DNA from: Candidatus Parcubacteria bacterium
GTDB taxonomy: Bacteria > Patescibacteriota > Patescibacteriia > Patescibacteriales > UBA12075
Reading direction: 5' to 3'
DNA: 6,611 bases
NCBI GenBank assembly: GCA_023140595.1
Contig: JAGLLI010000071.1
Location: 1 to 6,611, forward strand
The notes beneath the pieces are model-generated. The model saw nothing but the letters and a program-made list of their open reading frames with translations, did not search any database and was not told where the DNA came from. This document shows, piece after piece, positions 1 to 5,255 of this stretch; the stretch's first letter is position 1, and every line of letters starts with the position of its first letter. The position numbers were made by a program, and so were the translations under genes.

Positions 1-445
1 CGTTGGATTTTAAAATTTCATAAATCAAAGATGAGGTTGTGCCTTTGCCTTTTGTTCCTGTTACGCCGATAATATTTTTTGTCAAGCATAATTCAAAAAA
101 CAATTTTATCGGACTTGAAATTTCAACGCCGGCTTTTTTTGCTTTTTTAATTTCAGGAGAGAACAGCGGGTAGCCGGCAATGCGGAAAATAATATCGTAT
201 TGATCAAGATTTTTATCATAATTTTCGCCTAAATTCCATTTAATGTTTTTACTGCGCAAGAACGCGCCGCGGCGCGTTCCCGCAATATTTTCTTGCGCGT
301 CGCAAATCGTAATTTCACATTCAATTTTTTCATTCAATAAAAATTCAACCAACGCCTGATTTTCAATCCCAAATCCAAGAATGCAGATTTTTTTACCCCA
401 AGGGCACTTTGTATTTTTTAATTTTTTATATTGAAGAATTGACAT
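1..445 (-). CDS. murD: UDP-N-acetylmuramoyl-L-alanine--D-glutamate ligase, N-terminal part (partial)
   Basis: Cytoplasmic Mur ligase that uses ATP to add D-glutamate to UDP-MurNAc-L-alanine during peptidoglycan precursor synthesis. The window holds the first 148 codons; the rest lies beyond position 1. Seen in the sequence: an N-terminal Rossmann-like stretch ICILGFGIENQALVEFLL (residues 20-37), which fits the UDP-binding domain of MurD, a segment FRIAGYPLFSPEI (87-99) at the place of the family's 'SPG' region, and the ATP-binding P-loop GVTGTKGKGTTSSLI (127-141), a variant of the usual GTNGKTT. The start is the first ATG of the frame (443-445). No Shine-Dalgarno sequence precedes it, and a candidate promoter lies about 16 bases upstream of the start. 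Residues 56-63 (GTRRGAFL) are encoded by a perfect GC-rich palindrome and may be an insertion. Another Mur ligase is possible, but the N-terminal domain and P-loop context fit MurD best. Confidence 0.85.
   Translation of the reverse strand, partial: MSILQYKKLKNTKCPWGKKICILGFGIENQALVEFLLNEKIECEITICDAQENIAGTRRGAFLRSKNIKWNLGENYDKNLDQYDIIFRIAGYPLFSPEIKKAKKAGVEISSPIKLFFELCLTKNIIGVTGTKGKGTTSSLIYEILKSN
260..279. repeat. GC-rich perfect palindrome inside murD
   Basis: GAACGCGCCGCGGCGCGTTC is a 20-base perfect palindrome with 16 of 20 bases G or C, inside an AT-rich gene. It encodes GTRRGAFL, in the linker after the second Rossmann strand of MurD. A second, outer inverted repeat surrounds it: GCGCAAGAA at 254-262 pairs with TTCTTGCGC at 290-298. 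The GAAC...GTTCC ends match those of the two palindromes in polA, and the left flank GCAAGAAC is the same as that of the polA copy at 3303. That it is an inserted element is inferred. Confidence 0.7.
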
Positions 446-455
446 AATATTATTT

Positions 456-484
456 TTGTGATAAGTTAATTTAATGCTTAAATT
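456..484 (+). promoter_or_regulatory. Candidate sigma-70-type promoter of the small membrane protein gene
   Basis: A -35 TTGTGA (456-461) and a -10 TAAATT (479-484) are 17 bases apart. A TG dinucleotide lies two bases before the -10 (475-476), which could act as an extended -10. The start of transcription would fall near 491, giving a leader of about 50 bases that includes the strong ribosome binding site at 531. AT-rich background limits confidence. Confidence 0.35.
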
Positions 485-496
485 CTTAAATGGCAA
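468..496 (-). promoter_or_regulatory. Candidate sigma-70-type promoter of murD
   Basis: On the minus strand, a -35 TTGCCA (491-496) is separated by 17 bases from a -10 TAAATT (468-473). Transcription would start near 461 and give a leader of only about 16 bases before the murD ATG, in keeping with the absence of a Shine-Dalgarno sequence. The region is very AT-rich, so a chance match is possible. It overlaps the candidate promoter of the divergent gene. Confidence 0.4.
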
Positions 497-530
497 GTGA
501 TTTAAAACAAAAAAAATGATCTTTTTAAAA

Positions 531-536
531 AGGAGG
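531..536 (+). promoter_or_regulatory. Strong Shine-Dalgarno site for the ORF at 544
   Basis: AGGAGG, extended to AGGAGGGGAG, lies 7 bases before ATG 544. It fixes the start of this small gene and is the best argument that it is translated. The murD and polA starts in this window have nothing comparable. Confidence 0.85.
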
Positions 537-543
537 GGAGACT

Positions 544-762
544 ATGTTTATTGAAATTTTTTGTTACCTCGTTTTTGTTGTTGGATTGCTGACAATGGCA
601 TATACAGTGTTGCCAAGTAGGATTAAACCGATTACAAAAATATTATTATTTTTAGTTGGGCTGTCGTTTTTCACGCTTGGTTACGACAACATACAGAACA
701 AGGAAAGGACACCTGAATCAAAAATTCTTTCTCAAGAATTAGCAAAAAAGGATTTTTTCTGA
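544..762 (+). CDS. Small two-helix membrane protein of unknown function
   Basis: A 72-residue protein that I do not recognise. It has two hydrophobic segments: residues about 2-23 (rich in F, V, L and I) and about 30-47. They are joined by a short loop with three basic residues (PSRIKPITK), which suggests a hairpin in the cytoplasmic membrane with the loop probably inside. The tail from residue 48 (DNIQNKERTPESK...LAKKDFF) is hydrophilic and charged and ends in two phenylalanines. No signal-peptide cleavage site or known motif is visible. Support for a real gene comes from the strong AGGAGG 7 bases before the ATG, a candidate promoter upstream and a clear terminator just after the stop. It stands alone, divergent from murD and convergent with polA, so the neighbours give no hint of its job. 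The stop is TGA, with a readthrough frame running into the terminator, which supports the standard code. Confidence 0.75.
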   Translation: MFIEIFCYLVFVVGLLTMAYTVLPSRIKPITKILLFLVGLSFFTLGYDNIQNKERTPESKILSQELAKKDFF

Positions 763-784
763 GAATTAAGTAACAACCAACCTA

Positions 785-822
785 ATGGCAGGACGCTTCC
801 AGCGCCTGCCATTTTTTATTTT
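785..822 (+). terminator. Rho-independent terminator of the small membrane protein gene
   Basis: ATGGCAGG (785-792) pairs with CCTGCCAT (805-812), and after one bulged A, CGCT (794-797) pairs with AGCG (801-804) around a TCC loop. A run TTTTTTATTTT follows on the plus strand. The T-run overlaps the polA stop codon at 821-823. Read from the minus strand, the hairpin directly follows polA but is not followed by a good T-run, so it would be at best a weak polA terminator. Confidence 0.85.
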
Positions 823-3700
823 AAACTACAACAACTTCCATCTCCCCCCAATCCCCCCCAACCTTAACATCAACAATTATCGGAACGTCTAATTTAATAA
901 CACCTTCCATAATATCTTTAATATTCTTTGCCTCTTTTTCCACCTCGCTATCTTTAACTTCAAAAATCAATTCATCATGAACCTGCATTAACATTTTTGC
1001 TTTATCATTGCAAACTTTATCCATAACTTCAATCATGGCGATTTTAATTATATCAGCCGCCGTTCCTTGTATTGGCGTATTTACCGCCATGCGCTCAGCG
1101 CCTTTTTTTACCATTAAAATACTGGAATTAATTTCCGGCAAATATCTTTTTCTGTTATACAATGTTTTTGTATAGCCGTTTTCGCGCGCAAACGCGATTT
1201 TTTCATCTATGTATTTTTTTATGCCCGAGTAAACTTTAAAATAATTATCAATAAAATCCTTGGCTTGCGCGTAAGGAATGTCTGCGCCGCGGGAAAGTCC
1301 GCGCGGACCTTGGCCGTAAAGAATTCCGAAATTTATGGCCTTTGCTTCTCTGCGCATTTTTGTGTCAACATTTTCCAAGGAAACATTGTTTATTTCAGCA
1401 GCGGTCGCGCTATGAATATCCGCGTTGTTTAAAAAAGCCTTAATCATTTTTTTGTCGCCTGACATATGCGCCGCCAGCCTTAATTCAATCTGCGAATAAT
1501 CCAAAGCCAATAATTTATAACCCTTATCTGCGATAAACGCTTTTCTGATTTCATTGCCCAAATCGGTTTTAACCGGAATATTTTGCAGATTCGGTTTAGT
1601 GGAAGATAATCTGCCTGTGGCGGTAATTGTTTGATTGTAACTGGTATGAACACGCCCGGTTTTTTCATTAACAAGTTCCGGTAAAGCGTCAATATATGTG
1701 CTAACTAATTTATTTAATTCTCTGTACTCTTGAATCAAGGAAATTATCTGACTGTATTCCTTCAATTTTTCCAATTCATCCGCTCCGGTTGAAAAACCGG
1801 TTTTGGTTTTTTTAATTGTATAAGTCGGCAATTCCATTTTTTCAAATAAAATATATTTTAATTGTTTTGTGGATCTGATATTAAAAATTTCTCCGGCCAA
1901 ATCATGAATTTTTTTCTCAAGCGCTTTAATTTTTTTTGTCATTTTTTTGCTCATACCAAGCAAAAAATCCGCGTCAATTTTTACGCCTTTGTCCTCCATA
2001 TATGAAAGCGCTTCAATTAACGGCATTTCAATAGTGCTAAAAAGCATTTCCAGATTTTCTTTTTTTAATTTCGGTTTTAAAATATGCCTTAGCCGCTCCG
2101 TAAAATCCGCGTCTTCACATGAATAAAGGTTTAATTTTTCCATTTCAACTTCGCTAAAAGTTTTTTTGTCTTTTCCTATCCCCAATAAATCATTTTTAGA
2201 TATCTTTTCAAACCCCAGCTCAGTAAAAGTAAGCGCGTCCAAACCATGCCCGCGCGTTCCCGGGTTTAAAAGATAAGAGGCAATCATTGTATCAAAATCC
2301 AAACCGCCAACAATCACCCCCTTATTTTTTAAAACCCTTACATCAAATTTGGCATTATGCGCCGTTTTTTTAATTTTTTTATCAGCAAAAACAGGCTTCA
2401 ATTTTTCCAGCCATTTTTCGTTCCCGCTAGCAATATCCGATTTTTTCACATCACCAAACAAAGACCCCTGGCTTTTATTGTCAACCGAACAGGGCAGTGC
2501 CCTGTTCCTATAAAAAGATAATTCTTTATTTTTGATTCTTAGTGACAAAAAATACGCCTCCCCTTTCTTCCAGGAAAAACTAATTCCCAGCAAACCACAA
2601 GTAATCGGATCAAAACTGGAAGTCTCCGTATCAAAAGTAAAATGTTTTTGCTTTTTTATTTCAGTTAAAAATTTTTTAAACTTAGCCTCCGTATCAACTA
2701 AAATATATTTAAAATTCTTTCTATTGCGTTCAAATTTATTTTCAGTTGCTTGTTGTTTTTTTTCTTTTGTATCCGCCACAAGCTCGTTAAACAAATTTTG
2801 CACGCGCGGCAATAAAGACTTGAATTCAAGCGCGCCAAGTGCCTTAACAATTTTGTCTTTATCCAAATCAAAAAAACGAGTCGCTTCCAAATCAAATTTA
2901 ATTTTCACATCACGCTTAATCGTTGCCAAATCTTGCGACAAATAAGCGCCTTTCTTGTGCTTAACAAGCAAATCTAAAATTCGCGGTTTAATTTTTTTTG
3001 TTGCTTGTTGTTTGTTGTCTGTTATGTTGCTATACAAATTATCCAAATTATCAAATTCCTTTAACAGCGCAACCGCTGTTTTAGCGCCAATCCCCGGTAC
3101 CCCCGGAATATTATCACTCGCGTCTCCGCTCAATGCCTTATAATCAACCACCTGATCAACTCGCACCCCCATTTTTTCTTTAACCAGCGCCTCGTCATAC
3201 AAAATAGAATCACTAAGCCCGCGGCTCATAGAATAAACTTTTGTATGCTCGTTAACTAACTGCAATGTGTCTTTATCACCGGTTACGATAACACATTCGC
3301 AAGAACAGGGCAGCGCACTGTTCCTACGGGCGGATATTTCCGCCGCGATTGTCCCGATTAAATCATCCGCTTCAAAACCGTCTTTTTCAAAAACGGGAAT
3401 ATTAAAATCTTCAGCTAATTTCTTTACCATTGGAATCTGCGCGTATAATTCATCTGGCGCTTTTATCCGTTTTGCCTTATATTCCTTAAACTTCTCATGC
3501 CTGAATGTCGGCCCTTTTTTATCCAAAGTCAAAACAACATATTCCGGTCGCAAATCCCGCATGGCTTTAATTAAAAAAGACATAAAACCGTAAACAGCGT
3601 TCACAACTGTTCCGTCCTTGGTCGTCATAGTAGGCGGCAACGCGTGAAAACTCCGATGAATCAAAGCATTCCCGTCTATAATCATTAATTTTTTGGGCAT
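821..3700 (-). CDS. polA: DNA polymerase I (5' nuclease, 3'-5' exonuclease, polymerase)
   Basis: Family A polymerase of 959 residues that fills gaps and removes RNA primers in repair and lagging-strand synthesis. The 5' nuclease domain (about 1-300) shows IIDGNA (7-12), FEADDLIGT (109-117), GDKD (141-144) and GDASDNIPGVPGIGAKTA (192-209, helix-hairpin-helix). The proofreading domain (about 330-540) keeps FDTET (356-360), HNAKFD (448-453) and YSCEDAD (526-532), so all acidic metal ligands are present and the exonuclease should be active. The polymerase domain has TATGRLSSTKPNLQNIP (693-709), motif A LALDYSQIEL (731-740), motif B RREAKAINFGILYG (783-796, with K787, F791, Y795) and motif C QVHDE (906-910). 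It is somewhat longer than E. coli Pol I (928), partly from inserted peptides at 125-133 and 397-405 encoded by a repeated palindrome. The start at 3700 begins the conserved MPKKLMIIDGNA; there is no Shine-Dalgarno site. It is transcribed alone. Confidence 0.97.
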   Translation of the reverse strand: MPKKLMIIDGNALIHRSFHALPPTMTTKDGTVVNAVYGFMSFLIKAMRDLRPEYVVLTLDKKGPTFRHEKFKEYKAKRIKAPDELYAQIPMVKKLAEDFNIPVFEKDGFEADDLIGTIAAEISARRNSALPCSCECVIVTGDKDTLQLVNEHTKVYSMSRGLSDSILYDEALVKEKMGVRVDQVVDYKALSGDASDNIPGVPGIGAKTAVALLKEFDNLDNLYSNITDNKQQATKKIKPRILDLLVKHKKGAYLSQDLATIKRDVKIKFDLEATRFFDLDKDKIVKALGALEFKSLLPRVQNLFNELVADTKEKKQQATENKFERNRKNFKYILVDTEAKFKKFLTEIKKQKHFTFDTETSSFDPITCGLLGISFSWKKGEAYFLSLRIKNKELSFYRNRALPCSVDNKSQGSLFGDVKKSDIASGNEKWLEKLKPVFADKKIKKTAHNAKFDVRVLKNKGVIVGGLDFDTMIASYLLNPGTRGHGLDALTFTELGFEKISKNDLLGIGKDKKTFSEVEMEKLNLYSCEDADFTERLRHILKPKLKKENLEMLFSTIEMPLIEALSYMEDKGVKIDADFLLGMSKKMTKKIKALEKKIHDLAGEIFNIRSTKQLKYILFEKMELPTYTIKKTKTGFSTGADELEKLKEYSQIISLIQEYRELNKLVSTYIDALPELVNEKTGRVHTSYNQTITATGRLSSTKPNLQNIPVKTDLGNEIRKAFIADKGYKLLALDYSQIELRLAAHMSGDKKMIKAFLNNADIHSATAAEINNVSLENVDTKMRREAKAINFGILYGQGPRGLSRGADIPYAQAKDFIDNYFKVYSGIKKYIDEKIAFARENGYTKTLYNRKRYLPEINSSILMVKKGAERMAVNTPIQGTAADIIKIAMIEVMDKVCNDKAKMLMQVHDELIFEVKDSEVEKEAKNIKDIMEGVIKLDVPIIVDVKVGGDWGEMEVVVV
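2487..2510. repeat. Palindromic element, copy 1, in the polA exonuclease domain
   Basis: The arms GAACAGGGCA (2487-2496) and TGCCCTGTTC (2498-2507) are exact reverse complements around one central G; CTA follows. In the polA sense it reads TAGGAACAGGGC and onward, and encodes RNRALPCS (residues 398-405). This lies in a stretch with no counterpart in E. coli Pol I, between the second strand of the exonuclease fold and the HNAKFD motif. It matches copy 2 at 22 of 24 bases and has the same reading frame. Confidence 0.85.
2745..2758. repeat. Short low-complexity repeat, polA inter-domain linker copy
   Basis: In the polA sense, AAACAACAAGCAAC encodes KQQAT (residues 316-320) in the linker between the 5' nuclease and exonuclease domains. 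The same 14 bases recur in the same frame at 3000-3013. They may be a simple CAA-rich tract and not a defined element. Confidence 0.5.
3000..3013. repeat. Short low-complexity repeat, polA nuclease-domain copy
   Basis: The second occurrence of AAACAACAAGCAAC (polA sense), encoding KQQAT at residues 230-234, in a loop after the helix-hairpin-helix region. The surrounding bases are also CAA/ACA-rich (about 3000-3030), giving a run of N, K and Q residues. Confidence 0.5.
3303..3326. repeat. Palindromic element, copy 2, in the polA 5' nuclease domain
   Basis: The left arm GAACAGGGCA (3303-3312) and right arm CGCACTGTTC (3314-3323) pair at 8 of 10 positions around a central G; CTA follows. In polA it encodes RNSALPCS (residues 126-133), between the ADD motif (111-113) and GDKD (141-144). 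From the GT after the ADD motif to GDKD there are 23 residues here and 16 in E. coli Pol I, so about 7 residues are extra, the size expected if the element was inserted. Only 2 of 24 bases differ from copy 1. Confidence 0.85.
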
Positions 3701-3731
3701 TTTTTAAGTTAATTTATGGATAATATTTATT

Positions 3732-3760
3732 ATGTTATCACTTAATGGCGATAAAAGCAA
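3732..3760 (-). promoter_or_regulatory. Candidate promoter of polA
   Basis: On the minus strand, -35 TTGCTT (3755-3760) and -10 TAACAT (3732-3737) are 17 bases apart, giving a start near 3725 and a leader of about 25 bases without a Shine-Dalgarno site. It lies just downstream of the terminator of the aminotransferase operon, where polA needs its own promoter. Confidence 0.45.
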
Positions 3761-3780
3761 GCTAAAATGCTAGGTTTAGC
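3761..3780. repeat. Short inverted repeat next to the polA -35
   Basis: GCTAAA (3761-3766) and TTTAGC (3775-3780) are reverse complements separated by 8 bases. The repeat touches the candidate polA -35 hexamer on one side and the T-run of the upstream operon's terminator on the other. It could be a protein binding site or chance in AT-rich DNA. Confidence 0.35.
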
Positions 3781-3781
3781 G

Positions 3782-3817
3782 AAATAAAAAGGGTTCGCGT
3801 GTTATTTACGCGAACCC
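3782..3817 (-). terminator. Rho-independent terminator of the decarboxylase-aminotransferase operon
   Basis: GGGTTCGCGT (3791-3800) and ACGCGAACCC (3808-3817) form a perfect 10-base stem with a 7-base loop. On the minus strand the stem is followed by TTTTTATTT. It lies about 37 bases after the aminotransferase stop and separates that operon from polA. Confidence 0.92.
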
Positions 3818-3854
3818 CGTGTTGTCTTTTATTTATTAGAATATTTAATTTTCC

Positions 3855-5234
3855 TTAATATTCCACTCTTGCCCTATCAAAAGCCTTGATAATTGCATCA
3901 GTAAATTTTGTTTGCTCGACAGGCGCAACAACGGCATATCTAATATATGGATCAAAATGCACGCCAACAACGCCGGTTTTTTTAATCATCATAAAATTGA
4001 AATGTTTTGCATCCTGAATTTTTTCACCAAATGCTTTTTTGGGACATTTCCAAAGATTAAAGAATGTAGCCTGTGGCAAGACCGCTAACTTCATGCCAAA
4101 ATTTTCTGCGATTTCAATTATATGATTCTGTCTTTTTTGAAAAGTGAAACAATTGCTTTTAATCTCTGTCTCACCGTATCTAGTTGCGGCTAAAGCGCCT
4201 ATAGCCGCTGGAGCAAAAAATCCTGAATCCGTATTTCCTTTTATAGTTGCAATATCTTCAATAAAATCACTTGAACCGACAATTGCTCCAACCCGCCATC
4301 CGGTAAAATTACAACCAAGCTTTGAGGCTGAAAATGCTTCGACCCACGAAAGACTAGGATAGTCCACAGCCACATCGGCAAGCGCGCAATGTTCCCCGTA
4401 AGCAAGTTTAGCATATGCACCATCGTTAAATATTCTAATGTTATTTACAATGCAGTAATTGCACAATGCTTTAAGCCACTCGCGAGTAAAAATTTGGCCT
4501 GTTGGATTATGTGGTCCATTAATCATAATCAACTTTGTTTGTGCGGGAATATCCTCTGGAGAAAAACGAAAAACGTTTTTCGGATTAGCTGGTAGCGCGG
4601 CTACGGTTTGGTTTAAATAATTAGCCCAATCTTCAGGAGTCGGATATCCCGGTTTAGTCATTGTGGATACTCCGAATACCTGACCGTTTATTGCTCCACA
4701 AGCCATGGGTATAAGCCCAAGCGTAGGTTTAATGCCCTGAATCGGCAAGTATTTAAAATCTTCAAATTTTGACAGATCGGTTTTGACATGGAATTGGGCA
4801 AATTCTTGAGCAAAGGTTTTTATATCCGATTTGCTTTGTTCTGTGTCTCGCCTCGTATTCAAAATTGCCAAAAGCATATCAGTCACATGTTTCTGCACAT
4901 ACAATGCTTCAGCTATAGGGTTATTTCTCAAAACATGACCTGGAATAGCCGAGGAAATTTTTTCCAAGACACTAATAATGGGAAGACTATCAAGCCATCT
5001 ATAAAAATTGTCAACACCCAAAGAGCCGTTGTCCTGATATTCATGGATAGACTCTCTGTTTATCATTACAGCAATAGAAGCCAACACCTTTGCTACCAGC
5101 ATTGCAGAACCTGCCGGTTGCCCAATTGAAAGTTTATACAATTTTACGCCATTAACTTCCGCCTCCGTGCATACTCTTTTAATCTCCTGAAAAAGATTTT
5201 CTCCGCCTTTTGGTAATCTACTTTTTTTCGTCAT
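3855..5234 (-). CDS. PLP-dependent class I/II aminotransferase with an extra N-terminal segment
   Basis: Fold type I aminotransferase of 459 residues, expected to move an amino group between an amino acid and a 2-oxo acid in the cytoplasm. Visible family features: KLSIGQP (34-40), the first substrate-binding loop; PGYP (196-199); NGPHNPTGQ (239-247) with the cofactor-contacting N243; D271 and Y274 in FNDGAYAKL; the Schiff-base lysine K305 in SASK; GWRVG (312-316); NTDSG (334-338); and R432 in YIRYAV, the likely carboxylate-binding arginine. IKGNTDSGFF resembles the matching region of the DapL/aspartate aminotransferase group, but the substrate cannot be read from the sequence. Between EYQDNGSLGV (65-74) and FAQEFAQFHV (141-150) there are about 60 residues that ordinary members lack. 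The start is fixed by AGGAGG at 5240-5245, 5 bases upstream. It follows the decarboxylase gene by 21 bases and shares its terminator, so the two probably act in the same pathway. Confidence 0.88.
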   Translation of the reverse strand: MTKKSRLPKGGENLFQEIKRVCTEAEVNGVKLYKLSIGQPAGSAMLVAKVLASIAVMINRESIHEYQDNGSLGVDNFYRWLDSLPIISVLEKISSAIPGHVLRNNPIAEALYVQKHVTDMLLAILNTRRDTEQSKSDIKTFAQEFAQFHVKTDLSKFEDFKYLPIQGIKPTLGLIPMACGAINGQVFGVSTMTKPGYPTPEDWANYLNQTVAALPANPKNVFRFSPEDIPAQTKLIMINGPHNPTGQIFTREWLKALCNYCIVNNIRIFNDGAYAKLAYGEHCALADVAVDYPSLSWVEAFSASKLGCNFTGWRVGAIVGSSDFIEDIATIKGNTDSGFFAPAAIGALAATRYGETEIKSNCFTFQKRQNHIIEIAENFGMKLAVLPQATFFNLWKCPKKAFGEKIQDAKHFNFMMIKKTGVVGVHFDPYIRYAVVAPVEQTKFTDAIIKAFDRARVEY

Positions 5235-5239
5235 TTTGT

Positions 5240-5245
5240 CCTCCT
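5240..5245 (-). promoter_or_regulatory. Shine-Dalgarno site of the aminotransferase gene
   Basis: AGGAGG on the minus strand, 5 bases before ATG 5234, within the 21-base gap after the decarboxylase stop. It gives the downstream operon gene its own initiation site. Confidence 0.85.
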
Positions 5246-5255
5246 GTTCTTCGTT

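Noticed and set aside
544..762. TGA as a recoded glycine codon (Gracilibacteria-type code)
   Set aside because: Reading through TGA 760-762 would run into the terminator hairpin, and no long gene here contains in-frame TGA.
1286..1313. GC-rich imperfect inverted repeat around CCGCGG in polA
   Set aside because: It encodes GPRGLSRGAD right after the polymerase O-helix, a position where related polymerases have the same number of residues, so there is no sign of insertion.
3090..3112. GC-rich repeated CCGGGG/GTACC pattern in polA
   Set aside because: It is explained by codons for the conserved PGVPGIG helix-hairpin-helix motif.
2532..3593. Plus-strand open frames of 62 to 137 codons opposite polA
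   Set aside because: They are antisense to a clearly coding gene, have no ribosome binding sites or recognisable domains, and are explained by its codon use.
3715..3723. TTATCCATA on the minus strand, one base off a DnaA box, in the polA leader
   Set aside because: A single imperfect match in AT-rich DNA, with no cluster of boxes and no origin genes nearby.
3839..3863. GAATATT...AATATTC inverted repeat at the aminotransferase stop
   Set aside because: Only 7 A/T pairs around the stop codon, and a much stronger terminator lies just downstream.
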